45,374 nt of DNA from JBCCJA01 sp039045975. GTDB taxonomy: Bacteria > Planctomycetota > Planctomycetia > Planctomycetales > Planctomycetaceae. Below, one piece after another: positions 6,891-15,205 of this stretch (positions are counted from its first letter, which is position 1; every line of letters begins with the position of its first letter). Where the stretch lies: the NCBI GenBank assembly GCA_039045975.1, contig JBCCJA010000027.1, positions 1-45,374 on the forward strand, in the 5' to 3' direction. The translations under genes were made by a program, and so were the position numbers. The notes beneath the pieces were generated by a model that saw nothing but the letters and a program-made list of their open reading frames with translations, was not told the DNA's origin and did not search any database.

Positions 6891-9197
6891 ATGGCCCCCA
6901 CCCGATTTTTGACCCGCCTCGGCACGCCGCTGCTCCTCGCCGCGGCCGTCCTGACCGCCCTCGCGTGGGCCCCGTCGTCCCGCCTCAAACTCGACCGGTC
7001 GATCGAATCCCTCTTCGCGGACGACGACGCCCGCCTGCGAGCCTATCAGAAGAGCCGCCGGCTCTTTGGCGGCGACGAGTTCGTCATCGTCGCCTGGGAA
7101 CAGGACGAACCATTTTCGCGGGAGGGCCGCGACGCGATCGCCGCGTTCGCGGCGGAGCTGTCGACCGTCGCCGGCATCAACCCGGCCAGCACGCAGGACC
7201 TCGGCAACGCCCTCGACCTGACCGGGATTGACGCCGTCCTCGACGAGTTCCTCGGCTCGACGCTCGGCTTCCTCCGCGGCGGGGTGAGGCGGGCCGCCCA
7301 GGCGACGATGGAGGAGCGCCTGACCGCTTTCAGCCGCGGGCTGCTCGTCGGCGAGGACGATAAAACGGTCGCCGTCATTTTGCGGCTGGAACCGGCCGGC
7401 TCGTCGGCCGTCGACCGCGGCGAGACCTTCGCCCGCGTCCGCCGGATCGCAGACGCCCACGACCCGCCGGCGTCGGTCGTCGGCGAACCGATCCAGGTGC
7501 ACGACGCGTTCGTCGCGGTCGAAGAAGACGCCCGACTGTTGTTCTTCGCGGCCCTCGGCCTGCTCGGGGCGGTGCTGCTGGTGCTGTTCCGAAATCCGCG
7601 CTGGGTCGTGCTGCCGCTGTTCATCGTCGTCACCGCGGTGACTTGGACACGGGCCGGACTGACGCTGTCGGGGGCCGAGCTGAGCATGGTCAGCTCGATG
7701 CTCGACGCCCTCGTGACGATCATCGGCGTCGCGGCCGTGACGCACGTGGCCGTGCGGTTTAAGGCCGAGCGGGCCGATCACGACCGGCCGACCGCGATGC
7801 GACGCACGCTCGCCGGGCTCGCCGCGCCGGTCTTCTGGGCGGCCGCGACGACGGCGACCGGGTTCCTGTCGCTGCTCGTCTCGTCGGTCACGCCGGTGCG
7901 GAGCTTCGGCCTGATGATGGCGGCCGGGACCGGGGCGGTGCTGCTCGCCGTCGCGGCGGTCGTGCCGGGCGGGACGCTCGTCGGCGGAGTCGCGACCGAC
8001 CCGCGGGCGGCGCCGGGCGAAGGCGGACTCGCGGCCGGCCTCGGCCGGCTCGTCGGCGTCGTCGACCGGCTGCGGTGGCCGATCCGTCTCGCCGCGGTCC
8101 TCGTGTTCGCGTTCGCGGCCGTCGGCGTCACGCGGCTGACCGTCGAGACCGACTTCAGCAAGAACTTCCGCCCCGACAGCCCGATCGTGCGGTCGCTCGC
8201 GTTCGTCGAGGACCGGCTCGGCGGCGCCGGCTCGTGGGAAATTAATTTCCCCGCGCCGCCGCTCGCGGGACTCGACGCCGACTACCTCGACCGGGTCGCC
8301 GGGCTCGCGGGCCGCCTCCGCGAGATCGACGGCGTCACGAAAGTGGTCGCGATCTCCGACGGGCTCGACCTGCTGCCCGGGCTGCTCGCGACCGGCGACC
8401 CGGCGAAAGACTTCGACACGATCGGCTCGCTGCAGCCCGAATTCGTCCCGAGCCTGTATCGGCCCGACGAGGGCCGCATGCGGATCGTGCTCCGCTCGTT
8501 CGAACGCCGCCCGGCCGACGTAAAAAAAGCGATCATCGACGCCGCCACACAGGAGGCGCGGAAGGCCTTCCCGGAACTGGCCCCGGACGACGTCGAGGCG
8601 ACCGGCCTCTACGTCTTATTAACTTTCCTGATCGACGGCCTCTTAAGAGATCAGCTTACGAGCTTTCTCGTCGCGGCGGCGGGGATCGCGGCGATGACGG
8701 CGTGTGCCGTCGGCGACGCCCGGCTCGGCCTCGCGTCGCTCGTGCCGAACGTGACGCCGATCTTATTAGTCGTCGGCGGGCTCGGCTGGTGGGGCGTGCC
8801 CGTCAATATCGGCACGGCGATGATCGCGTCGGTCTCGATCGGCCTGACGATCGACGGCAGTATCCATTACCTCGTCGCGTACCGCGAGGCGATCAAAACG
8901 GGCCTGAGTCCCGCCCAGGCTCTCGCCGCGACGCACCGACAGGTCGGCCGGGCGTTGGTCTTCGCCACGATCGCGCTCACGGCCGGCTTCGCGGTCCTGA
9001 CCGCGTCTCGGTTCATCCCGCTCGTTTATTTCGGCGCACTGACCGGGCTGAGCCTGCTCGGCGGACTGATCGGGAACTTAATCTTGCTGCCTCTCCTCGT
9101 AGGGCGTTCCGCCACACCACTAAAGCCCGAGCCGTCAGGCGAAGGGGAACCGGTAGGCGACGTCGAAAACCCTTCGCCTGACGGCTCGGGCTCTTAA
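6891..9197 (+). CDS. MMPL/RND-superfamily transporter
   Basis: This 768-residue protein has the two-fold repeat of MMPL/RND exporters. An N-terminal helix (about residues 8-27) is followed by a periplasmic domain to about 210, five helices (about 215-370), a second region beginning with a helix near 395 and a second periplasmic domain (TDFSKNFRPDSPIV onwards), and a final five-helix block (about 590-740). The last block contains SIGLTIDGSIHYLVAYRE, where an Asp in the fourth helix is typical of proton-coupled members. The likely substrate is a lipid or hydrophobic compound, as in the HpnN/MmpL type; which one cannot be read here. The last 25 codons are formed by a palindromic repeat (9124-9192), so this C-terminal tail is probably a late addition. 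Confidence 0.85.
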   Translation: MAPTRFLTRLGTPLLLAAAVLTALAWAPSSRLKLDRSIESLFADDDARLRAYQKSRRLFGGDEFVIVAWEQDEPFSREGRDAIAAFAAELSTVAGINPASTQDLGNALDLTGIDAVLDEFLGSTLGFLRGGVRRAAQATMEERLTAFSRGLLVGEDDKTVAVILRLEPAGSSAVDRGETFARVRRIADAHDPPASVVGEPIQVHDAFVAVEEDARLLFFAALGLLGAVLLVLFRNPRWVVLPLFIVVTAVTWTRAGLTLSGAELSMVSSMLDALVTIIGVAAVTHVAVRFKAERADHDRPTAMRRTLAGLAAPVFWAAATTATGFLSLLVSSVTPVRSFGLMMAAGTGAVLLAVAAVVPGGTLVGGVATDPRAAPGEGGLAAGLGRLVGVVDRLRWPIRLAAVLVFAFAAVGVTRLTVETDFSKNFRPDSPIVRSLAFVEDRLGGAGSWEINFPAPPLAGLDADYLDRVAGLAGRLREIDGVTKVVAISDGLDLLPGLLATGDPAKDFDTIGSLQPEFVPSLYRPDEGRMRIVLRSFERRPADVKKAIIDAATQEARKAFPELAPDDVEATGLYVLLTFLIDGLLRDQLTSFLVAAAGIAAMTACAVGDARLGLASLVPNVTPILLVVGGLGWWGVPVNIGTAMIASVSIGLTIDGSIHYLVAYREAIKTGLSPAQALAATHRQVGRALVFATIALTAGFAVLTASRFIPLVYFGALTGLSLLGGLIGNLILLPLLVGRSATPLKPEPSGEGEPVGDVENPSPDGSGS
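9124..9192. repeat. Palindromic element A at the 3' end of the MMPL gene
   Basis: This is a perfect 23-bp inverted repeat: 9124-9146 is the exact reverse complement of 9170-9192, with 23 bases between. It overlaps the last codons of the transporter and ends 3 bases before its stop codon is complete. The arm has the core GCCGTCAGGCG. It may serve as a terminator-like hairpin as well. Confidence 0.9.
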
Positions 9198-9203
9198 TAC
9201 GCT

Positions 9204-9280
9204 CTGACAAAACCCTCTGCGGGCGGACGCGAATGCATGCAATCGCAAGATTTCCGTGACCGACAACCGGGTTTTGTCAG
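9204..9280. repeat. Inverted repeat between two convergent genes
   Basis: CTGACAAAACCC at 9204-9215 is the exact reverse complement of 9269-9280. The spacer is 53 bases. It directly follows element A and lies between the MMPL gene and the convergent receiver-domain gene. It could form a long-range stem in either transcript. Confidence 0.7.
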
Positions 9281-9294
9281 GTGCAACTTATTAA

Positions 9295-9666
9295 CTAATT
9301 ACCCAAGTAGGCACCGAGCCGGTTCGCCGTCTCGTCGTTCAGCGCCATCTTGCCGAAGCCCGGCTCGGCGCCTGCGGCGACCGCTTTTTCCTGGGCGTCG
9401 TCGAAATTCGAGACGAGCATCACCGGCGTAGCGGCCGATTCGTCCCCGGCCTTGATCGCCTCGATGACGGCCATGCCGTCCGAGTAATCGGCGTCGAGTT
9501 TGCGATTGACGAGAACGAGGTCGGCCCCGCCGTCGCGGACCGACGCCAACGCGTCGTCGTGGCCGTCGGCGGTGACGTAGTCGACGTCGAAATGACTTTT
9601 AAGAAATCGCTTCAGGGTTGCGTTGTCGGGGCCGCATTGGCCGACACTGAGGACGCGTTTACTCAT
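9295..9666 (-). CDS. Receiver-like domain protein lacking the phosphoacceptor Asp
   Basis: This is a 123-residue single-domain protein with the alternating beta/alpha layout of CheY-type receivers: RVLSVGQCGPDN (strand 1), GADLVLVNRKLD (strand 3), TPVMLVSNFDD (strand 4) and a Lys in PGFGKMAL (strand 5). The acidic pair after strand 1 is missing (VGQC instead of a DD pattern), and the phosphoacceptor position in strand 3 is Asn (VLVNRK). The conserved Lys remains. Phosphorylation by a histidine kinase is therefore unlikely; a protein-interaction role is inferred. Its ATG lies inside the end of the RNA methyltransferase gene (shared ATGAGTAA), so the two are translationally coupled. A longer in-frame start at 9750 would add 28 residues without receiver character. 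Confidence 0.75.
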   Translation of the reverse strand: MSKRVLSVGQCGPDNATLKRFLKSHFDVDYVTADGHDDALASVRDGGADLVLVNRKLDADYSDGMAVIEAIKAGDESAATPVMLVSNFDDAQEKAVAAGAEPGFGKMALNDETANRLGAYLGN

Positions 9667-10828
9667 CGATGTTGTCCGGCGGTTCGCTGACGGGGGCACG
9701 CGGCGGCCGCGGGCCCGGATATTGGTAGTACGTGCACGCGATGCCGCCATTATACACCTTGCGGCGGCGTCCGGCCTTCCGGCCGAACGTCTGCTCGAAG
9801 TCGTGATCCGCCGTCAGCACGTAGGCGGACCACGTCGGCAGCCCGCGGACGACGTCGGCGAGTTCGCCCGTCAGCCGGTCGACGGCCGGCTTCGCCTCCA
9901 GCCGGTCGCCGTACGGCGGATTCGTCACCAACACCCCGTGCCGTTGGGACGACGAGAACTCGGCCAGCGGCCGCTGCTGAAAGTGCACGAGCCGGTCGAC
10001 GCCCGCGGCGGCGGCGTTCTCGCGGGCGAACCGCAGCACGCCGGGGGCGATATCGCTGCCGATCAGCTTCGGGCCGTCGGTGACGCCCGTCTCGGCGGCG
10101 AGGCGATCGGCCTCGGACCGCGCGTCGGCCCAGACTTCCCGCGGCACGGCGGGCCAAGACTCGGCGACGAAGTCACGCCGACGGCCCGGCGCGACGCCCG
10201 CCGCCATCAACGCCGCCTCGATCACGAACGTCCCGCTGCCGCAGAGCGGGTCGGCGAACGCACGCCCGGGCGACCAGTGGCTGAGTTGAATCAGCCCCGC
10301 GGCGAGCGTCTCCTTCAGCGGCGCCGCCCCTGCCTGCCGGCGATAGCCGCGGCGGTGCAGCCCGGGGCCCGTCGTGTCGAGCGCGACCGTCACCCGGTCT
10401 TTGACGATCGACACGTCGACCGGCACCGGCGGCCCGGTCTCGGGCAGCCGTACGACGCCGTGCTGTTCGTACAACGCGTCGACGGCCGCCTTCTTGACCA
10501 TCTTCTGGATCGTCGGCGGGTGGTGCAGCCGCGAGCGGGACGAACGCCCCGAGACCGGAAACGCAGCCTCCGGGCCGACCCACGCGGCCCACGGCAGGCC
10601 GCGGGTCTTGTCGTACAGCTCGCCGAAGTCGGTCGCGTCGAACTCGCCGAGGCAGACCTGCACGCGGTCGGCGGCCCGCAGCCACAGGTTCGCCCGGGCG
10701 ATCGCCGACGCGTCGGCGTCGAAGAAGATTTTCCCGTCACGGACCGAGCGGTCGGCGTACCCGAGCGCCTCGAGCTCACGAGAGACGACGGCCTCGAGCC
10801 CGAACGCGGCGGTGGCGAGCAGTTTCAT
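9659..10828 (-). CDS. THUMP-domain class I RNA methyltransferase (RlmL N-half/YpsC type)
   Basis: This is a protein of 389 residues. An N-terminal ferredoxin-like/THUMP region (KLLATAAFGLEAVVSRELEALG, about 1-160) leads into a Rossmann methyltransferase with FADPLCGSGTFVIEAA (SAM loop), a GSDIAPGVLRFARENA segment and the NPPYGDRLE catalytic motif typical of N2-guanine methylation. Length and order match the single-domain relatives of RlmL that methylate large-subunit rRNA. The ATG at 10826-10828 is chosen because the family starts there; the 28 upstream in-frame residues look like intergenic sequence. The gene ends overlapping the start of the receiver-like gene by 8 bases. Confidence 0.88.
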   Translation of the reverse strand: MKLLATAAFGLEAVVSRELEALGYADRSVRDGKIFFDADASAIARANLWLRAADRVQVCLGEFDATDFGELYDKTRGLPWAAWVGPEAAFPVSGRSSRSRLHHPPTIQKMVKKAAVDALYEQHGVVRLPETGPPVPVDVSIVKDRVTVALDTTGPGLHRRGYRRQAGAAPLKETLAAGLIQLSHWSPGRAFADPLCGSGTFVIEAALMAAGVAPGRRRDFVAESWPAVPREVWADARSEADRLAAETGVTDGPKLIGSDIAPGVLRFARENAAAAGVDRLVHFQQRPLAEFSSSQRHGVLVTNPPYGDRLEAKPAVDRLTGELADVVRGLPTWSAYVLTADHDFEQTFGRKAGRRRKVYNGGIACTYYQYPGPRPPRAPVSEPPDNIDE

Positions 10829-10929
10829 CGCGGCAGGCTGCCGCGTCGTCCCGGTCGGCTCAAGGCCGACGGCTCTCTGACGGCCGGTCGGCCGAGAGGT
10901 TACGCTCCGCACGTCGCCGAGGAGTCTGC

Positions 10930-12060
10930 ATGTCCTACACGCCCGGACTGACCGTGACCGACCGCGTCCGCTGGCGCGTGCGGCGGCGGATGCCGCTCGG
11001 AGGGGCGGTGACGGTCGGCGTCGGCGACCCGGTGACCGCCGAGCAGATCGTCGCCCTGGCCGAGCTGCCCGGTGACGTCGTGCCGCTCGCCGTCGCCGAC
11101 CACCTCGGCGTCGCCGCGTCCGACCTGCCGAGGGCGATGCGGATCGCCGAAGGCGAAGCGGTCTCGGCGGGGGCGACGGTCGCGGAGACGGCCGGGCCGT
11201 TCGGCTGGTTCGCGAAGTCGTTCGCCGCGCCCTGCGACGGGACGGTCGAGTCGGTCTCCGAGGTCACGGGCCGGGTCATCCTGCGGGGCCGGCCGAAGCC
11301 GGTGGAGGTTCGGGCATTCCTGAGCGGCGTGGTCGCGGAGGTCGACCCGGTCGCGGGCGTGACGGTCGAGTCGGACGCCGCGGTCGTGCAGGGCGTCTTC
11401 GGCGTCGGCGGGGAGGCGTTCGGGACGGTCCGCTGCCTCGCCGCGTCCGCCGACGAGGATGTCGGTCTCGCCGCGGTCGACCGGCTCGGCGAGGACGTAC
11501 GGGACGCCGTCGTGGTCGGCGGCCGGCGGGTCACGGCCGAGGCGTTGAGCGCGTTGATCGACCGCGGAACAGCCGCGGTCGTGACCGGCGGGATCGACGA
11601 TGCGGAACTGCGGGAGTTGCTCGGCTACGAGATCGGCGTTGCGGTGACGGGCGACGAGCGGATCGGCCTGACGCTGGTGCTGACCGAGGGATTCGGCCCG
11701 ATCGCGATGGCCGACGGCACGTTCGACCTGCTGCGGTCGCTGGAAGGCCGGGCCGCGTCGGTCGACGGGACGACGCAGATCCGGGCCGGCGTGATGCGAC
11801 CCGTCGTCGTCGTGCCGCACGCCGACCGGGACGACGCGGCGCAGGCGGGAGGCGGCGTGGCGGCGGGCCGGCTCGCGGTCGGGGCCGACGTCCGGATCAT
11901 CCGCGATCCCCACTTCGGCGTACTGGGCCGGGTCGCGGGCCTGCCGCACGAGGCGGCCGTGCTCGGCTCGGGGTCGAAGGCGCGGGTCGCCGAAGTCGAG
12001 ACCCGCGACGGCCGCGCGTTGACCGTCCCGCGGGCGAATCTGGAACTGGTGATGCGATGA
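10930..12060 (+). CDS. Soluble beta-rich protein, partner of the DUF6754-like protein
   Basis: This is a 376-residue protein without signal peptide or membrane helix. Residues about 45-135 resemble a barrel-sandwich (lipoyl/biotinyl-like) domain: PLAVADHLGV, then EGEAVSAGATVAET and FAAPCDGTVESVSEVTGRV. A repeat-like beta region follows (FLSGVVAEVDPVAGVTVESD), then an alpha/beta middle (RVTAEALSALIDRGTAAVVTGG), and a C-terminal KOW-like segment (FGVLGRVAGLP, then RALTVPRANLELV). No Lys in the usual lipoyl position was seen. Function is unknown. The stop overlaps the start of the next gene (ATGA), so the two are almost certainly made together and may form a complex. Confidence 0.7.
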   Translation: MSYTPGLTVTDRVRWRVRRRMPLGGAVTVGVGDPVTAEQIVALAELPGDVVPLAVADHLGVAASDLPRAMRIAEGEAVSAGATVAETAGPFGWFAKSFAAPCDGTVESVSEVTGRVILRGRPKPVEVRAFLSGVVAEVDPVAGVTVESDAAVVQGVFGVGGEAFGTVRCLAASADEDVGLAAVDRLGEDVRDAVVVGGRRVTAEALSALIDRGTAAVVTGGIDDAELRELLGYEIGVAVTGDERIGLTLVLTEGFGPIAMADGTFDLLRSLEGRAASVDGTTQIRAGVMRPVVVVPHADRDDAAQAGGGVAAGRLAVGADVRIIRDPHFGVLGRVAGLPHEAAVLGSGSKARVAEVETRDGRALTVPRANLELVMR

Positions 12061-13058
12061 CCGAGACCCCGCCGAAAACCGAACGACCGCCGATCGCGAC
12101 GGGCACACTCGTCCTCGCCGGGGTGACGGCGGGCTGGGTCTTGCTAATGCTCGTCACGGCCGGCTATGTCGTCACCGGGGGTGACGAACCGCGGGTCGTC
12201 TTGCCGTGGGGGGACGCGTCGATCGATCTCTATATCGATCAGACGAAGATCTGGCCCGGCCTGCTGCTGATCGCGGTCGCGGCGGCGGTCGTGTGGAACA
12301 CGGAGCGGGCGCGTCGTGGGGTCGAATTAAAAGTCCGGCCGATCGCCGGCCTCGAGGCGGTCAAAGAGGCCGTCGGCCGCGCGACCGAGACGGCCAAGCC
12401 GATCGTGTTCGTGCCCGGCATTCAGGACATGAACGACATCCAAACCGTCGCCGGCCTTAACATCCTCGGACGCGTCGCCGAGACGGCGGCCGTCTACGAA
12501 GCCGATATTAAAGTCCCGACCTGCCGGTCCCTCGTGATGACCGCGGCCCGCGAAACTTTGTCGGCCGCGGCCCTGACCGCCGGCCGGCCCGACGCCTTCC
12601 GGCCCGAGGACGCTTATTATTTAACCGACGAGCAGTTCGGCTACGTAGCCGGCGTCGCCGGCGAGATGACCCGTGACGAGCCGGCCGCCTGTTTTTATAT
12701 GGGAGCCTTCTACGCCGAGTCGCTGCTACTGGCCGAAACGGGCCAATCGGTCGGCGCGATCCAGGTCGCCGGCACGGCCCAGCCGTCGCAATTGCCGTTC
12801 TTTATCGCGGCGTGCGATTACACGCTGATCGGCGAAGAGTTCTTCGCCGCGTCGGCGTATCTGTCGGGCGAACCCGATCAGTTGGGGGCGTTGAAGGGCC
12901 AGGACTTCGGGAAGGTGCTCGCGGTGATTTTGGTCGCCGCGGGCTGTCTGATCGCGACTTACGCTGCCGTCGTAATCCCAGCCAACGAACAGCCGGGGCA
13001 ATGGCCGGCAGGCAATTACCTAAGAGATAATATTCTCGGTGATGCAGGAATCCTTTGA
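12057..13058 (+). CDS. DUF6754-like membrane protein
   Basis: This 333-residue protein has a membrane helix near residues 20-42, a second near 60-80 and a third near 285-308. The large domain between them contains FVPGIQDMNDIQTVAGLNILGRVAETAA and, near the C-terminus, GEEFFAASAYLSGEPDQLGALKGQDFGK. I associate this pattern with DUF6754, a membrane family of unknown function; the assignment is from memory and unverified. Many small residues and the GxQDMxD segment suggest a soluble nucleotide- or ligand-binding core, but no known motif is present. Its start codon overlaps the upstream stop by 4 bases, which ties it to the barrel protein. Confidence 0.7.
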   Translation: MTETPPKTERPPIATGTLVLAGVTAGWVLLMLVTAGYVVTGGDEPRVVLPWGDASIDLYIDQTKIWPGLLLIAVAAAVVWNTERARRGVELKVRPIAGLEAVKEAVGRATETAKPIVFVPGIQDMNDIQTVAGLNILGRVAETAAVYEADIKVPTCRSLVMTAARETLSAAALTAGRPDAFRPEDAYYLTDEQFGYVAGVAGEMTRDEPAACFYMGAFYAESLLLAETGQSVGAIQVAGTAQPSQLPFFIAACDYTLIGEEFFAASAYLSGEPDQLGALKGQDFGKVLAVILVAAGCLIATYAAVVIPANEQPGQWPAGNYLRDNILGDAGIL

Positions 13059-13121
13059 GGCGTCGACCTGCTGCTTCAGAGCGATTCGAGCACCGTATCA
13101 CTTGGCCGTGTCGGGAAAGTC

Positions 13122-13206
13122 GTAGGGCAGGCCCCCGCCTGCCGAATTTCCGGCGATCCCGGACAGCACCTACGCTCGAAATGCGGCAGGCGGGGGCCTG
13201 CCCTAC
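13122..13206. repeat. Palindromic element B
   Basis: This is a perfect 23-bp inverted repeat (13122-13144 against 13184-13206), extended by five further pairs after one mismatch (to 13150 and 13178). The arm contains GGCAGGCCCCCGCCTGCC, itself palindromic. Reading frames cross it in both directions but code for nothing recognisable. It separates the DUF6754-like gene from the lower-GC DUF4272 gene. Confidence 0.9.
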
Positions 13207-13291
13207 AGATCTTGGAGCCGACGAACAGGTGCAGCGATCTTTCAGCAACGGTTCTTAATTCCGACACACCACACCGCGTAAAGGGTGAGCA

Positions 13292-14023
13292 ATGCTATGG
13301 CGACGGAGGCCCCGAGGGGTCGTTAGACAAGGGGCCGAACTATATAACGGTGAAGAACTCGAAAAAGTACACGCCGAGAACTATAAATTATTACGACAGC
13401 TTGGATTCCGACCGGCCAAATGGTTGGGCCCGTGGCCGAGCCAAAACGTGCGTCCGGCCCAAGAGATCTTAGCCCGCACGATGTGCCTGCAGGCAGTCAC
13501 TCTGTGGTGCTCTCACGGCGCGGATCAATTTTCCGACAAGGCTATCTCAGACTTTGTAGAGGGGAATTCGCTTCGGGAGTCGATGACTGCGGAGGAACTC
13601 GACGCCATAAGCGAAAGTCGCTCCGAATCGGTGTCGCTGTTCGGTGACACGATCGGGTGGAAGATCGAAAATATCTGGCCGCTGGTTTGGGTACTCGGGG
13701 GCGAGCCTGCCCCGAGCGTTTCGTCGGGCATGATCGACCGCGACACGACGCTCGGTATTTTCGAGTTCTTGCCGGCACTTGATGAATCGATGGGTACGTC
13801 GCTGTCGAAAATAAACTTGCGATCCCGGCGTGAAGTCGTGGCGATGCACGATCTTTTTTATTACGCGCATAATGCCGTACGCGAAGCCCAAGTCGGCCGC
13901 CCTGGTGTTCCGAAAAGTTTCGATCCGATCGCTGATGGCGGGACGGTGCACGAACGTCGGCACGCATTGACGTGGTGTCTTTCTCCCGGCGTCAGTTGGG
14001 ACGACACCGAACTGAGCACTTAG
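13292..14023 (+). CDS. DUF4272 domain protein
   Basis: This is a 243-residue soluble protein. The C-terminal half fits DUF4272: LRSRREVVAMHDLFYYAHNAVREAQ near residues 178-202, then GGTVHERRHALTWCLSPGVSWDDTELST at the end, where the ERRxALxW and terminal D-T pattern are typical. The N-terminal half has RPAQEILARTMCLQAVTLWCSHG and IENIWPLVWVLGGEP, also typical. Function of the family is unknown; it often occurs as an orphan. The ATG at 13292 is preceded by AAGGGTG. Codon use is less GC-rich than in the neighbours, and a palindromic element lies just upstream, so it may have been acquired by transfer. Confidence 0.75.
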   Translation: MLWRRRPRGVVRQGAELYNGEELEKVHAENYKLLRQLGFRPAKWLGPWPSQNVRPAQEILARTMCLQAVTLWCSHGADQFSDKAISDFVEGNSLRESMTAEELDAISESRSESVSLFGDTIGWKIENIWPLVWVLGGEPAPSVSSGMIDRDTTLGIFEFLPALDESMGTSLSKINLRSRREVVAMHDLFYYAHNAVREAQVGRPGVPKSFDPIADGGTVHERRHALTWCLSPGVSWDDTELST

Positions 14024-14068
14024 CGATTTCTGATCGCACGGATGTGAGCAGCGTGATGACAGGCGGCA

Positions 14069-15112
14069 TCACCCGAAGTGCTCCCACCCCTCAACCAGGC
14101 TTTGATTGCCGAAGCGGCTTTGTTGGGCCCCGTCCGGGCCCTGGACCGTCTGGCGGGAGATGATGCCGGCCGTGCGGTAGCAGTCGGCGCCGGCGGCGGG
14201 AGATTCGACGAGGACGCGGTCGCAGGTGTAGGTCATCTGCTGCTTCGAGCCGAGGACGGCGTCGGGCAGGAACGGCTCGGCGAACTTCATCTGCCCGGCG
14301 TAATTGGCGTGCAGATCTTTTAAGAGTTTGGTCAGCGTTTCGTCGGTGTCTTCGACGACGAGGTTGAGGCGGTCGCGGGCCTCGTCGCGGAAGATCGAAT
14401 AGTCATGGCTGCCGGAGTCGCCGCAGAGGAAGTCGAGGATGGCGGTCTTGTCGGCGTCGCCGATCTGGTGGATCAGGAGCCGGCCGGCGAGGTCGCGGAT
14501 CTGTTGGCGGGCGCGGTAGACGTCGCCGAGCACGAGCGGATGGATCTGCTTCGCGAGGTCGAGCATGACGTCGCCCATGCCGTCGCCGTCGGTGACCTGG
14601 CGGGCGAAGGCGACGTAGCCGTTCACGGCCTCGGCCGAGACGTTCATTGTCGAGTCGGGCGGGGCACCGGGGATCGGCGGGTTCAGCGGGCCCTGGACCG
14701 ACGGGTCGATCGGGCCGAGCGTCGCGTTGCGCGTCATCACGAGCCGGTTCGCGCCGAGGCCCATCAGCGTGCCGGCCGAATGGGCCCGCGACGGGACGAG
14801 CACCTCGACGTCGTCGGCGTACTGGCGGATCAGGTTCGCGATGCCCCAGCCGGCGAGGGTGTCCCCGCCGCGGGTGTGCAGCACGAGAGAAACCTTCTTC
14901 GAGTCCCCGAGACCGTCGAGGTGTTTGACGAACTGGTCGACGCAGTCGTGCGTGATCCGGGCCGACATGCCGTCGCGGTCGCTGGTGACGAACAGGACCG
15001 CCGTCGACCCGCGGAGTTCGCCGATCTTCGTGAGCAGCTCGCGGCGGGCCCGCGTGACCGGCGTGTCGGGCTTGTTGAGGACGTGGCTGGTGTCGGTCGG
15101 TTTGTTGAACAT
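14069..15112 (-). CDS. SDH-family Clp-fold serine protease (SppA/ClpP-like)
   Basis: This is a 347-residue protein of the Clp/crotonase fold. HTRGGDTLAGWGIANLIRQY forms the Gly-rich oxyanion part, and VLVPSRAHSAGTLMGLGANR carries the probable nucleophile Ser (AHSAG). ATLGPIDPSVQG follows, as in the serine dehydrogenase proteinase family (PF01972). No signal peptide or transmembrane helix is visible, so a cytoplasmic protein is expected. It may process membrane or regulatory proteins; substrates are unknown. The gene converges with the DUF4272 gene (gap 45 bases) and lies 93 bases downstream of the DUF1080 gene on the same strand. Confidence 0.85.
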   Translation of the reverse strand: MFNKPTDTSHVLNKPDTPVTRARRELLTKIGELRGSTAVLFVTSDRDGMSARITHDCVDQFVKHLDGLGDSKKVSLVLHTRGGDTLAGWGIANLIRQYADDVEVLVPSRAHSAGTLMGLGANRLVMTRNATLGPIDPSVQGPLNPPIPGAPPDSTMNVSAEAVNGYVAFARQVTDGDGMGDVMLDLAKQIHPLVLGDVYRARQQIRDLAGRLLIHQIGDADKTAILDFLCGDSGSHDYSIFRDEARDRLNLVVEDTDETLTKLLKDLHANYAGQMKFAEPFLPDAVLGSKQQMTYTCDRVLVESPAAGADCYRTAGIISRQTVQGPDGAQQSRFGNQSLVEGWEHFG

Positions 15113-15205
15113 CGGCGGGCTCGACGCGGGTGCGGGCCCGACAGGCGGGCGAGGCCACAGGTTCGCCCGGCCGGGTGCGCGTCGCCAGCGTCGCGGGCCC
15201 GCCGG

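Noticed and set aside
13055..13267. Short ORFs on both strands across palindromic element B
   Set aside because: They consist of the inverted repeat itself and show no start signal or family.
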